Of a DNA stretch of 64,000 nucleotides, positions 1 to 7,771 are shown in pieces; within the stretch, counting starts at the first letter, position 1, and each line of letters opens with the position of its first letter. Made by a program: the position numbers and the translations under genes. The DNA is from Sporosarcina sp. 6E9 (lineage in GTDB: Bacteria > Bacillota > Bacilli > Bacillales_A > Planococcaceae): positions 613,874 through 677,873 of the forward strand of contig NZ_JAGEMN010000001.1 in NCBI RefSeq assembly GCF_017921835.1, given 5' to 3'. Under the pieces are notes generated by a model. That model saw nothing but the letters and a program-made list of their open reading frames with translations, had not been told where the DNA came from and made no database searches.

Positions 1-509
1 ACGGATTGATGACGACTGTTCATGCATTTACGACAGATCAAAATAATTTAGATAACCCACATAAAGATTTACGTCGAGCACGAGCATGCGCCCAGTCTAT
101 CATTCCGACTTCGACGGGTGCTGCGAAAGCGCTGTCATTGGTTCTTCCAGAATTAGAGGGAAAGATTCATGGTATGGCACTGCGTATACCGACGCCGAAT
201 GTTTCGCTTGTTGATCTGGTTGTTGATTTAAAACAAGATGTAACTGTGGAAATGGTAAATGATGCATTCAAAAAAGCAGCAAAGTCAAATATGTCAGGAA
301 TTCTTGCATATACAACAGATCCTGTGGTTTCTGTAGATTTAAATACGACCACGGAATCTGCGATTGTTGATGGACTTTCTACGATTGTCATGGGCACAAG
401 AAAAGTAAAAGTGCTTGCTTGGTATGACAATGAATGGGGCTACTCTGCACGGGTTGTGGATTTGGCGAAAAGAGTTGGCTATGCTTTAAGTTTGAGATTA
501 AGTGCTTGA
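1..509 (+). CDS. gapB: Glyceraldehyde-3-phosphate dehydrogenase, C-terminal half (cut by window edge)
   Basis: Partial gene running in from the left edge. GAPDH oxidises glyceraldehyde-3-phosphate to 1,3-bisphosphoglycerate, or runs the reverse reaction in gluconeogenesis, in the cytoplasm. The visible part begins at the conserved TTVHAFT segment with the catalytic His, continues through [20 protein letters not shown] and ends after the WYDNEWGYS hallmark of the C-terminal domain. The catalytic Cys lies upstream of the window. The gapB (NADP-preferring, gluconeogenic) assignment rests on synteny: in B. subtilis gapB lies just upstream of the nrdR-dnaB-dnaI cluster, which follows here after an accessory insert. 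The C-terminus alone cannot exclude another GAPDH paralogue. A strong terminator follows directly. Confidence 0.9.
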   Translation, partial: GLMTTVHAFTTDQNNLDNPHKDLRRARACAQSIIPTSTGAAKALSLVLPELEGKIHGMALRIPTPNVSLVDLVVDLKQDVTVEMVNDAFKKAAKSNMSGILAYTTDPVVSVDLNTTTESAIVDGLSTIVMGTRKVKVLAWYDNEWGYSARVVDLAKRVGYALSLRLSA

Positions 510-531
510 GTAATTAAGAGTTAAATTTATA

Positions 532-577
532 AGTATGGAAGGGAAGTTATACAATTTCCTTTCTGTACTTTTTTTAT
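532..577 (+). terminator. Rho-independent terminator after gap
   Basis: Stem 532-546 pairs with 555-569 (15 bp if G-U pairs are allowed), loop 547-554, then a run of T at 569-576. It ends the gap transcript. Confidence 0.8.
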
Positions 578-586
578 ATTCTTGAA

Positions 587-770
587 CAAGTACATGTTTT
601 GTACTTGGGCGGTTTATTTCCGTTGCGGGCGGGGCCGGTGAGCGTCCTCGTTTGCCGCGCTACCTGGGGGGGCTCACCAAAGGAAAAATGAATTTTTTTC
701 CAATTATCTCGCCAACTCCGCAAATTCCGCGGGAGTCGCTGCCCACCACTCCTATCAACTAATACCACCT
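587..770. repeat. GC-rich intergenic foldback repeat
   Basis: This segment is much richer in G+C than its surroundings. It opens with a perfect 8-bp hairpin (CAAGTACA 587-594 / TGTACTTG 600-607). It then contains a second inverted repeat, GGTGAGC 637-643 / GCTCACC 672-678, and a tail with CTCCGCGGGAGTCG-like sequence near 715-736. There is no convincing ORF with a ribosome site. Bacillales genomes carry many dispersed intergenic repeats ending in similar 'ccgcgggagtcg' blocks; calling this a member of such a family is inference from memory, as only one copy is in the window. Confidence 0.55.
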
Positions 771-856
771 CGCAGGGAATTAATGTGAAAATTCAAACCT
801 CGTTCAATTATAAATGCTATACTTGTTTTACTAATTTTGGATTTTTTAATAAGTAC

Positions 857-882
857 TTTATTCAACAAACTTGTTGAATAAG
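857..882. repeat. Near-perfect palindrome, 2-nt loop
   Basis: TTTATTCAACAA (857-868) and TTGTTGAATAAG (871-882) form a 12-bp inverted repeat around AC. The right arm plus following bases resembles the tail of the short repeat near 2931-2944 (TTGAATAAGGAT), so it may be a diverged relative of the cassette-associated repeats. Nothing else is recognisable between the GC-rich repeat and the GrpB-like gene. Confidence 0.5.
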
Positions 883-998
883 GATTTGTAAATAATGAGG
901 GGTAAGTATTGTGGCTACTTTCTAAAAGGTGAAAATGAGGCATTTGCTTTTTTTTTTATTGAGTCAAAATGCATTCTAGAGAGGAAAAGAGGGGTTTT

Positions 999-1505
999 AT
1001 GGAATGTGTAAACTTTAATGATCAAGGAAACTTTAAACGCGATGCTGAGGGGACCTTCATCTCCCAAAGGAATCTCATCCAAGAGCTAATTCCTAACGCT
1101 GATGTACAACACGTTGGTAGTACGGCTGTACCAAACAGTCTTACTAAAGGAGATTTGGATATACAAGTACGTGTTTCAGAAACTCAATTTAATGAGGCTG
1201 TCAAAGCACTGTCTACTGTGTATGAACTCAACGATGGAAGTATAAAAACAAATGAGTTTAGGGCATTTAAAGATGATACAAAAACACTACCTTTAGGCAT
1301 ACAGCTGACTATTATAGGCTCAGAATTTGATTTCTTCTGGAAGTTTCGAGATGTTTTACTACAAAATGATCAATATCGAATAGAGTATGATGAATTAAAA
1401 AAGAAATTTGATGGAAAAGATATGGAAGTTTATAGGGGAGCGAAAAATAATTTCTTCAGTAAGATAATGCATACGCCTGAATTTAAGCAATTAAAAAGCG
1501 ATTAA
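999..1505 (+). CDS. GrpB family nucleotidyltransferase-like protein
   Basis: GrpB (UPF0157) proteins share the nucleotidyltransferase fold; most bacterial members have no defined substrate. The hallmark is HVGSTAVPNSLTKGDLDIQV, the family's G-S-T-A/S-V-P ... K-x-x-x-D-I/L core holding the presumed metal-binding acidic residues. ATG 999 is preferred to the earlier in-frame ATG at 969 because AAGAGGGG sits 6-7 nt upstream of it and the family normally starts close to the conserved core; this gives 168 residues. It is a single-gene unit in the accessory stretch between gap and nrdR, followed by a copy of the short repeat at 1636. Cellular role unknown. Confidence 0.8.
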   Translation: MECVNFNDQGNFKRDAEGTFISQRNLIQELIPNADVQHVGSTAVPNSLTKGDLDIQVRVSETQFNEAVKALSTVYELNDGSIKTNEFRAFKDDTKTLPLGIQLTIIGSEFDFFWKFRDVLLQNDQYRIEYDELKKKFDGKDMEVYRGAKNNFFSKIMHTPEFKQLKSD

Positions 1506-1507
1506 AA

Positions 1508-1663
1508 TATTTACCTATAAGTATACTGCCGTTTATATCACAAGAGATTTTTCTTGGTAATCCGACAGTCCAAACAATAGCTGTCTTTGGTTTTGTCTTG
1601 CTAGACGGTGTGAAAAGTAATGAAGTGTCATTAAACAATTGGGTGCGATTGCTTAAAAAGTGA
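1508..1663 (+). pseudogene. Possible remnant of a membrane protein C-terminus
   Basis: An open frame with no start codon or ribosome site reads LPISILPFISQEI then FLGNPTVQTIAVFGFVLLDG and ends with a stop at 1661-1663. The composition (hydrophobic segment, basic tail) looks like the end of a small membrane protein that has lost its 5' part. The last codons run through the first copy of the cassette-associated repeat. This is a weak call based on composition only; it may be a chance open frame. Confidence 0.2.
1636..1660 (+). repeat. Short cassette-associated repeat, copy 1
   Basis: CAATTGGGTGCGATTG (1636-1651) plus a diverged tail. It shares the GGGTGCGATTG core with copy 2 and follows the GrpB-like gene in the same orientation. 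The CAATT/GATTG arms can pair around the GGGTGC loop. Confidence 0.55.
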
Positions 1664-1791
1664 TTGCGTCCAGATCACGTAAACGTGCCAAATTCTTGTA
1701 TAGATACTGTCTAGAAATTCGATTAGTTGCTAGGAAAAATTTCCGTAAAACTATAGCTATTTCGCTAGTAGCTAAAAGGAGTTGAATAAAT

Positions 1792-1950
1792 ATGCAAGTG
1801 TTGTTAGGCGTCACATTTGTTTGTTTTCTTGCGTTAATGTTTAGTTTATTACTGAGTAATCAACAGAAGAAAATTCAGAGCAATAAGAGGATAGAACGGA
1901 AATTAGATAAGTTAATCACTTTGTTAGATAAAGAAAACAGCAACAAGTGA
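1792..1950 (+). CDS. Small single-pass membrane protein with coiled-coil tail, 52 aa
   Basis: A 52-residue ORF with an AAAAGGAGTTG ribosome site about 7 nt before ATG. Residues 4-22 are a hydrophobic membrane segment (LLGVTFVCFLALMFSLLL). The rest is highly charged and heptad-like (KRIERKLDKLITLLDKE), so the protein should be N-terminally anchored with a short cytoplasmic coiled coil. No family recognised. It is one of five single-gene units in this accessory stretch and is followed 17 nt later by a copy of the short repeat. Conservation in related genomes would decide whether it is expressed. Confidence 0.6.
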   Translation: MQVLLGVTFVCFLALMFSLLLSNQQKKIQSNKRIERKLDKLITLLDKENSNK

Positions 1951-1967
1951 GAAGAGAAATCTTCGTA

Positions 1968-2027
1968 CAATCGGGTGCGATTGTTGAACAAATCATATTC
2001 TATTAATGGGCCATTTAGTTCAATAAG
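1968..2027 (+). repeat. Short cassette-associated repeat, copy 2 (with tail module)
   Basis: Core CAATCGGGTGCGATTG at 1968-1983 followed by TTGAACAA. A second module, ATTAATGGGCCATTTAG then TTCAATAAG, lies at 2002-2027. Both modules recur after the lipoprotein gene (2465-2524), so the unit is bipartite. It sits between the 52-aa ORF and the lipoprotein gene. Confidence 0.65.
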
Positions 2028-2084
2028 ATATGAAATGATGAAACAAGTGAAGAGTACTTTCCGTATGATTAACAGGAGGTATTT

Positions 2085-2450
2085 ATGAGAAACATTACTA
2101 TTAGTCTAATATTTTTGGCTTTTCTAACTGGTTGTCAAAGTTTAGGTAATCCAACAGCACGTGATATTCTAAAAGAAAATGGAGATGCGGATATCTTTCA
2201 ATGGAATGAAGGTCTGGTCTATTCGAATGCTTCCAACACAGTGTCGGTTCAAGAATTAGGACTTAGAAAAGGTGAAGAACTCGGTGAAATCATCAGACAA
2301 ACCGGTAATAAATGGTTGTTTAAAGACGGTGCAGCTACTCAATTACCCGTAGGTACGAAAGTATATATGGCAAATGATGATGATACCTATATGTTGATCA
2401 TTGAATTGGAAAACGAAGAAATTGTATACCATGCATTACTTGAAGGATAG
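2085..2450 (+). CDS. Small lipoprotein, function unknown
   Basis: 121 residues with an AGGAGG ribosome site 6 nt upstream of ATG. The N-terminus is a lipoprotein signal: a basic start, a hydrophobic core and lipobox LTGC with Cys17 as the lipidation site. The mature part is soluble and acidic and includes DADIFQWNEGLVYSNA and LPVGTKVYMANDDDTYMLIIE, repeating a pattern I associate with a small Bacillales lipoprotein family that has no named function. It should be anchored on the outer face of the membrane. No operon partner: repeat copies lie on both sides. Confidence 0.7.
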   Translation: MRNITISLIFLAFLTGCQSLGNPTARDILKENGDADIFQWNEGLVYSNASNTVSVQELGLRKGEELGEIIRQTGNKWLFKDGAATQLPVGTKVYMANDDDTYMLIIELENEEIVYHALLEG

Positions 2451-2464
2451 AAAATTTCTTTTTT

Positions 2465-2524
2465 CAACTAACCGGCACGATTGTTGTACAAACTTTATGC
2501 CATTAACAGGCCATTTAGTCTAAG
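2465..2524 (+). repeat. Short cassette-associated repeat, copy 3 (with tail module)
   Basis: Diverged core CCGGCACGATTGTTG then TACAAA (2472-2492), followed by the tail module CATTAACAGGCCATTTAG at 2501-2518, matching 2002-2018. Same order and spacing of modules as copy 2. Lies between the lipoprotein and NIPSNAP genes. Confidence 0.6.
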
Positions 2525-2554
2525 TACTATTACAGAGGAATGGGGTGTGTAAAT

Positions 2555-2896
2555 TTGTTTTATAGAAGGAAATTTTACATTGTAAAGAATGAATTTGTTG
2601 ATGTATTTAATGCTCATTTCAATGAGAATAACTTACCTAATCAGCTAAAGCATGGTGCTCAATTAATCGGCAGATGGATGATCCCAAAAGGTGAAAAAAC
2701 AACCGAGATATTCGCTATTTGGAAATATGACAGCTACGAGGATTACGTTGAAATTGAAAATAGCGTAAGAAGTGACGAAGCGCACGTGCAACGAGTTCAG
2801 GATTGGTATGATAAGCATGGTGGAAGGGATTACGTCATTAATAACTATTTATTAGAAGTTAGGAACGAAGAAATAAAAACAACTTTGATGGAGTAA
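2555..2896 (+). CDS. NIPSNAP family protein
   Basis: NIPSNAP proteins are small dimeric alpha-beta barrel (ferredoxin-like) proteins; bacterial members have no established reaction. The sequence FYRRKFYIVKNEFVDVFNAHF, then GAQLIGRWMI and EIFAIWKYDSYEDYVEIE, follows the usual pattern of an initial beta strand, a helix, and strands with the W-x-Y-x-S/D motif. TTG 2555 is preferred to ATG 2540: the GGGGTG site is 7 nt from TTG, while AGAGGA abuts the ATG, and family members begin directly at FYRRK. 113 residues. Part of the accessory single-gene series. Confidence 0.75.
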   Translation: MFYRRKFYIVKNEFVDVFNAHFNENNLPNQLKHGAQLIGRWMIPKGEKTTEIFAIWKYDSYEDYVEIENSVRSDEAHVQRVQDWYDKHGGRDYVINNYLLEVRNEEIKTTLME

Positions 2897-2913
2897 TGTT
2901 AACTGATTTTCTT

Positions 2914-2942
2914 CAAGAATCGGGTGCGTTTATTGAATAAGG
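2914..2942 (+). repeat. Short cassette-associated repeat, copy 4
   Basis: AATCGGGTGCG (2919-2929) followed by TTTATTGAATAAGG; shares the core and the TTGAA(T/C)AA end with copy 2. It lies just after the NIPSNAP gene and before the AlkD-like gene, in the same orientation as the other copies. Confidence 0.6.
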
Positions 2943-3017
2943 ATGTGCGTCAATTGGACCGATTTTGCTGAAGAGCTATAATAAATATACTGAGCATAAT
3001 AAAAGGAGTTGTATAAA

Positions 3018-3686
3018 ATGAACGAAAGTAGAGGAACAGAAATAAAACATTCTTCAAAAGCAGAAAACATTTTATCTAAGATCAATAGTAAAACAATGTT
3101 AGGCGACTTACGAAAAATAGCGAAGGACATTAAAAAAGATCATGAACTAGCTCTGGAACTTTGGTCAACAGAAGCGTTCTTGCCCAGATTATTAGCAATC
3201 TTAATAATGGACAAAAGTCTTCTTTCACAAGATGTGCTAAATAAGCTTACTGAGGATATGCAGATACACAAAATTGATGAACGAAATAATTTAATGGATT
3301 GGTTAATGGCAAATCAGCTCACAAAAGACAAGAAGAGAATTGCGATGATGGAGTCTTGGGAAAATAGTCCTTTTACTCTTCAAAGACGAACTTACTGGTA
3401 TTATCAAGGGCGATTGAGATGGACTGGACAAACACCTCCTGATAACACTGAAGATTTGCTAACTGCAATAGAAGCTAAGATTTCGCAGGAAGAACCGGAA
3501 GTTCAATGGGCTATGAATTTCACCGCAGGTTGGATCGGCGTTTATGATGAAGAGAATCGTGTACGTTGTATTAAAATTGGTGAGAAAACGGGTCTTTACA
3601 AGGATGAAAAAGTATCCAGAGGATGTACGCCTAGCTATTTGCCTGAGTTCATAACGATTGAGGTTAACAAACGACAGAATAAATAG
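3018..3686 (+). CDS. DNA alkylation repair protein, AlkD-like
   Basis: AlkD proteins are HEAT-like-repeat DNA glycosylases that excise positively charged alkylpurines such as 3- and 7-methyl adducts. The protein (222 residues from ATG 3018, AAAAGGAG 9 nt upstream) is all-helical, with family features: LGDLRKIAKDIKKDHELALELWSTEAF near the N-terminus, LPRLLAILIMD, the NNLMDWLMANQLT segment, and W-rich stretches in the second half. The C-terminal third (GWIGVYDEENRVRCIKIGEKTGLYKDEKVSRGCTPSYLP) matches the tail commonly seen in Bacillales AlkD-like proteins. The specific lesion is not predictable. It is the last gene before the replication cluster. Confidence 0.75.
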   Translation: MNESRGTEIKHSSKAENILSKINSKTMLGDLRKIAKDIKKDHELALELWSTEAFLPRLLAILIMDKSLLSQDVLNKLTEDMQIHKIDERNNLMDWLMANQLTKDKKRIAMMESWENSPFTLQRRTYWYYQGRLRWTGQTPPDNTEDLLTAIEAKISQEEPEVQWAMNFTAGWIGVYDEENRVRCIKIGEKTGLYKDEKVSRGCTPSYLPEFITIEVNKRQNK

Positions 3687-3956
3687 TTACCTACGTAAAA
3701 TTAGTGTGGTTTGATGCAGAAGCCTCAATAAAGTCATAAGTCTAATTCCTCGTTCAAGATAATACTTTTTTTAAACGCTTTTAGGTCTTCTTGGAGATAT
3801 GTTAAGTTTTTTATAGCAAATCCTAATATACAGGAACTATAGGAACTTTTTTGTTGGATTCCCATTAATCATCCATAATCAATGCTTTTGTTCTGTTTAC
3901 CGACTTTTTCTGTTATAATTAATATACTATAATAGGGAAAAGTGGAGGAGTATCTT

Positions 3957-4421
3957 ATGAAATGCCCAGCGTGCCAGTTTAATGGATCAAAAGTTGTTGA
4001 TTCACGACCTGCTGATAACAACACGTCAATTCGGCGGCGTAGGGAATGCGAGTCATGCGCTTTTCGATTTACAACATTCGAGAAAAATGAAGAAGCACCT
4101 CTTATTGTCGTAAAGAAAGATGGTTCGCGGGATGAATTCGATGGGGATAAAATCCTTCGCGGACTAATTCGTGCTTGTGTGAAGCGTCCTGTAAACCTTG
4201 ATGATTTAAAAGATATTGTTTATGAAATCGAAAAAGACTTAAGAAGTTCAGGTGTTGCGGAAGTGAATTCAGGTGATTTGGGCGAATTGGTTTTGGAAAG
4301 ACTCGCAAATGTCGATGAAGTTGCTTATGTTCGATTTGCATCTGTTTACCGTGATTACCAGGATATTACCGTATTTATTGATGAGTTGAAAAATCTTCAA
4401 ACTAAATCGGTAGAGAATTAA
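3957..4421 (+). CDS. nrdR: Transcriptional repressor NrdR
   Basis: NrdR represses ribonucleotide reductase operons in response to dATP/ATP. Residues 1-40 form the zinc ribbon with Cys3, Cys6, Cys31 and Cys34 and the basic RRRREC segment. Residues about 48-138 form the ATP-cone ([20 protein letters not shown]...). Length 154 residues, usual for the family. ATG 3957 is chosen because GGAGGAG lies 6 nt upstream, so the in-frame GTG at 3942 overlaps the ribosome site and is rejected. First gene of a run with dnaB and dnaI, as in B. subtilis. A consensus TATAAT is visible at 3914-3919 and again at 3928-3933, but no convincing -35 hexamer could be assigned. Confidence 0.95.
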   Translation: MKCPACQFNGSKVVDSRPADNNTSIRRRRECESCAFRFTTFEKNEEAPLIVVKKDGSRDEFDGDKILRGLIRACVKRPVNLDDLKDIVYEIEKDLRSSGVAEVNSGDLGELVLERLANVDEVAYVRFASVYRDYQDITVFIDELKNLQTKSVEN

Positions 4422-4439
4422 TGGAAGGTGTAGGTTTAA

Positions 4440-5798
4440 ATGGTTGCGCTCTATAAAGAATTACAGCCAGTGGATTCATTCAAAATACAGTTGTCGCACC
4501 CAATATCGGACTATGATCGGCAACTTCTAACATTATTTTATCAACCGTTAATCGGTTCAGATGCAATGAGTTTGTTCATGACGCTTTGGGCTGACGCCGA
4601 ATACGATGGGGACAGAGAATATACGCACTATTATCTTATGAATCTATTATCGATGCCTTTGGAACCTATTTTTGAAGCTCGGATTTCACTCGAAGCAATT
4701 GGTTTATTGCGTACATATGTGAAAAGAGATGGAGATGCACGGTCATTTATTTATAAATTATACTCACCGCTGGGTGCAAAAGAATTTTTTAATGACCCAT
4801 TATTATCGACATTTTTATTTAGTAAAATTGGTGAACAACCATACAGAAATTTAAGAGCGCGTTTTGCGGTCACAACGGCAGAAGATGAAAGTTTTAAAGA
4901 CGTCTCACGAACATTTCTTGACGTTTACAAACCAGTTAGCAATGGTTCTGGTATAGACGAGAGCACAGAAATTATTGACCGGAGTCAATCAGAGGGAGTC
5001 CCATTCGTCAATTATGATTTCGATTTCAATCTCTTGAAATCTGGATTGTCCGAACAAATGGTGCCTCAAGCTGCACTGGCATCTGTACCGAAAGAAACAA
5101 TTTCGAAATTAGCGTTTCTTTATTCTTTAACACCGCTCGATATGCAGAAAGTGATAATGATGGCGTTGGATGAGGATTTGGCATTACCTGATGCCAGGCT
5201 TAGACGCGCGGCTGCAGATTATTATAAAATGAGCATTTCAAAAGAAGCACCCGTATTGCAAAAAGTTTATGTACAACCACAACCAGAAACGGTGCAAAAG
5301 GAAACTCTTTCCCGTGAAGACGAATTGCTGCATTATCTTGAGAACACGCCACCTGTCGATATGTTGCGTGATTTAAATGATAAAGAACCACTTTCTGTGG
5401 ATGTTCAACTAGCTGAACGACTCATTAATACGCATGACTTGCCAATAGGCGTCGTTAACGTTCTCCTGCAATATGTGCATATCCGTAATGATGGGAAAAT
5501 AACAAATAATTATGTAGAGCGAATCGCTTCGCATTGGATGAACAAAAAAGTCAGCACTGCGAAAGAAGCTTTGGAATTTTCTCGAAAAGAACATGACAAA
5601 TATATGCAGTGGAAAAATGAAGGCCAAAAACCAGCTTCTAAGAATAGAAGGGGATCTGGTCGTGAAGCCATGGTTCCTGAATGGTTTTTCAAAAAAGATG
5701 AAAAGAAAGAACAACCGAAAAAGATGGACCCAGACGTGGAAGAACGTCGACGTAAATTGCTTGAAAATTTGAATGCTAGAAGGACTGAGGTGAAGTGA
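4440..5798 (+). CDS. dnaB: Replication initiation and membrane attachment protein DnaB
   Basis: Gram-positive DnaB (unrelated to the E. coli helicase) helps load the replicative helicase DnaC with DnaD and DnaI and ties the origin to the membrane. The 452-residue protein has the family's N-terminal winged-helix region (LQPVDSFKIQLSHPISDYDRQLLTLFYQPLIG), an acidic linker, and a C-terminal DnaB/DnaD-type helical domain with the YxxxIxxxW-like signature seen as YVERIASHWMNKKVSTAKEALEF at about 358-380. The lysine-rich tail is disordered. ATG 4440 follows GGAAGGTG. dnaI begins 2 nt after the stop, so the two are translationally linked. Confidence 0.93.
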   Translation: MVALYKELQPVDSFKIQLSHPISDYDRQLLTLFYQPLIGSDAMSLFMTLWADAEYDGDREYTHYYLMNLLSMPLEPIFEARISLEAIGLLRTYVKRDGDARSFIYKLYSPLGAKEFFNDPLLSTFLFSKIGEQPYRNLRARFAVTTAEDESFKDVSRTFLDVYKPVSNGSGIDESTEIIDRSQSEGVPFVNYDFDFNLLKSGLSEQMVPQAALASVPKETISKLAFLYSLTPLDMQKVIMMALDEDLALPDARLRRAAADYYKMSISKEAPVLQKVYVQPQPETVQKETLSREDELLHYLENTPPVDMLRDLNDKEPLSVDVQLAERLINTHDLPIGVVNVLLQYVHIRNDGKITNNYVERIASHWMNKKVSTAKEALEFSRKEHDKYMQWKNEGQKPASKNRRGSGREAMVPEWFFKKDEKKEQPKKMDPDVEERRRKLLENLNARRTEVK

Positions 5799-5799
5799 A

Positions 5800-6750
5800 A
5801 TGGAACCACTTGGAGATGCATTAAAACGCGTGGTCAATGCACCAAACTTTGCGGCACGCTATGATGATTTGCGGATTGAAATTATGGGGAACCCAGGTGT
5901 TCAAGAATTTTTATCTGAACATTCAACTGTGGTCAATGAACAGATGGTTGATCGGAGTTTAGGGAAACTTTATGAGTATTCAACTGCTTCGCATGGCTGC
6001 GATAAGTGCTCGGATTTATCCAACTGTACAAATATCATGAACGGGTTTGAACCAAAACTAGTCATTAAACGTGACCTTATTGAAATTGAATATATCAAGT
6101 GTCCATCTAAATTAGTTGATGAAAATCAACGGAAAACAGCTAGAATGATTGAGAGTATGCATATGCCAAAAGATGTGATGGAGGCACGATTACATGATAT
6201 CGATTTGACTGCAACCTCAGATGAGAGCAGAATCTCCGTTGTAGAGGCTACAAATGAGTTTTTACAAAGCTTTGATGAAACTGGAGAATTGCCGAAACGT
6301 GGATTATATATTTACGGGCCTTTTGGAATCGGAAAGTCATTTATTCTAGGGGCACTGGCAAATGAACTTGCAAATCGTGGTGTTAAAACGATTGTCGTGT
6401 ATGTTCCTGAATTTTTACGCGAAATCAAGCAATCGATACAAGATCAAACATTAAATGAAAAAATAGACTTTGTTAAAAAAGCGCAAGTACTAATTTTAGA
6501 CGATTTTGGAGCTGAAGCAATGTCTGCCTGGACGCGTGATGAAGTGCTTGGCACGATATTGCAACATCGAATGGCTGAACAACTTCCAACTTTTTTCACG
6601 TCGAACTTGAGCTACGATGAACTAGAGAATCACTTAACGTATACGCAACGGGGCGATAAAGATGTTGTGAAAGCAAGGCGTATCATGGAAAGAATTCAAA
6701 TGGTTTCGACTGATATAAAGTTAAGTGGAGAAAACAGACGAAACAAATAA
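5800..6750 (+). CDS. dnaI: Primosomal protein DnaI (helicase loader)
   Basis: DnaI is the AAA+ ATPase that loads the replicative helicase during initiation and restart. The N-terminal domain carries the zinc-binding cluster Cys67, Cys70, Cys76 and Cys101 (HGCDKCSDLSNCTN, KCPSK). The AAA+ domain has Walker A GPFGIGKS at 173-180 and Walker B VLILDDFGAE further on, with the sensor-1 segment FFTSNLSYDEL and an arginine-rich C-terminal helix (ARRIMERIQ). 316 residues. The start 2 nt after dnaB and the GAGGTGAAG ribosome site inside the dnaB 3' end indicate coupled translation. Confidence 0.94.
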   Translation: MEPLGDALKRVVNAPNFAARYDDLRIEIMGNPGVQEFLSEHSTVVNEQMVDRSLGKLYEYSTASHGCDKCSDLSNCTNIMNGFEPKLVIKRDLIEIEYIKCPSKLVDENQRKTARMIESMHMPKDVMEARLHDIDLTATSDESRISVVEATNEFLQSFDETGELPKRGLYIYGPFGIGKSFILGALANELANRGVKTIVVYVPEFLREIKQSIQDQTLNEKIDFVKKAQVLILDDFGAEAMSAWTRDEVLGTILQHRMAEQLPTFFTSNLSYDELENHLTYTQRGDKDVVKARRIMERIQMVSTDIKLSGENRRNK

Positions 6751-6788
6751 ACTTTTGTATCATTCATAAGGGTAATGGGGGATTTTTT

Positions 6789-7694
6789 TTGAGAAGGTTA
6801 ATCGTCGCTTTAGTAAGCGTAATTGCACTGATTGTATTGGGAACTTTTCTATTCAACAATCAAGACCAGACTAACGAACCTGAAAAATCGACTACTGAAT
6901 CGAATAATAATAATAATGAAGAAGCCGATTCAGGGGAAACAGATACTGAGAACGATAATACGGATTCATTTACATTTGAGCCATTCACATTAACGATGGC
7001 AGTGGGCGAGCAATTGGAGGCAGATAAGCCATTTGAAGTTGAGGCATCTCTGAAAAATACATATAATGGGCCGGTTACGTTAAAAGCAGGCAGTAAATGT
7101 ACTGAAGAAGTTACGTTGGTTTTAACACCATTCGAAGAATATAAAGAAGGACAATCGCCGCCACAGTGTAAAGACTTAACAGAGGATATCGAAGTTTTGG
7201 TAGGCGATTCACTTGATACAAAGGCGCAATTCACGGCAGCGACAGATGGGAAATATATCGTCTCTGCTTACTATGCAAATATGCCATTAGTAAAGAAATT
7301 AGTGACAGTTGGGACTGATGAGAAGTTTGATGTGAAAGAATCTTCATCTAACCTAGGATCACTTCAACTAAACATCGTTACTGAAAGCAAATTCGAAACC
7401 GGCAAGCCAATATATGTATCCGGAGCGCTTACGAATACAGGCGACAATTATATTAGCTTGAGTGAAAATAGCTGCCAATTAGATATCGAATTTACAGTGA
7501 CAGTAGATAATGAAGTCATTGAATTACCGGAAACCTATGGTCCATGTGAAGATGCAAATCGCAAATTCAATTTACAGTCAGGCGATACAGTCAATGCATA
7601 TACTACTTTTACACCTGTGAAAAAAGGAAAGTATATAGTAAAAGCTCACCATGTGAACAACATTACAACAGTTCATGAATTCGATGTTAAATAA
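6789..7694 (+). CDS. Membrane-anchored surface protein with two repeated beta domains
   Basis: A 301-residue protein starting at TTG 6789, with GGGGGA 7 nt upstream and no ATG alternative. Residues 5-23 form a membrane anchor or signal, and 25-60 an acidic Asn/Glu/Ser-rich linker. Two tandem beta-sandwich-like domains follow (about 61-177 and 190-301). Each carries one cysteine pair at nearly equal spacing (Cys104/Cys127 and Cys229/Cys253), and each ends in a GKYIV block (154-158 and 280-284). This looks like an internal duplication with one extracytoplasmic disulfide per domain. No named family recognised. It occupies the place between dnaI and thrS where B. subtilis carries ytxC. Probably substrate- or cell-wall-facing; function unknown. 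Confidence 0.75.
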   Translation: MRRLIVALVSVIALIVLGTFLFNNQDQTNEPEKSTTESNNNNNEEADSGETDTENDNTDSFTFEPFTLTMAVGEQLEADKPFEVEASLKNTYNGPVTLKAGSKCTEEVTLVLTPFEEYKEGQSPPQCKDLTEDIEVLVGDSLDTKAQFTAATDGKYIVSAYYANMPLVKKLVTVGTDEKFDVKESSSNLGSLQLNIVTESKFETGKPIYVSGALTNTGDNYISLSENSCQLDIEFTVTVDNEVIELPETYGPCEDANRKFNLQSGDTVNAYTTFTPVKKGKYIVKAHHVNNITTVHEFDVK

Positions 7695-7771
7695 AGTTTC
7701 AAAGAATTTACTTGCAATTCATTTTGATTCGTCGTATACTCATCTCTAATAAGTATTTAAATGCATAGACA

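Noticed and set aside
574-768. 64-codon reverse open frame in the GC-rich block
   Set aside because: Lies wholly within a foldback repeat, with arginine-rich low-complexity translation and no ribosome site.
1600-3000. CRISPR array
   Set aside because: Repeats are imperfect, 400-500 bp apart and separated by whole genes; no spacers and no cas genes.
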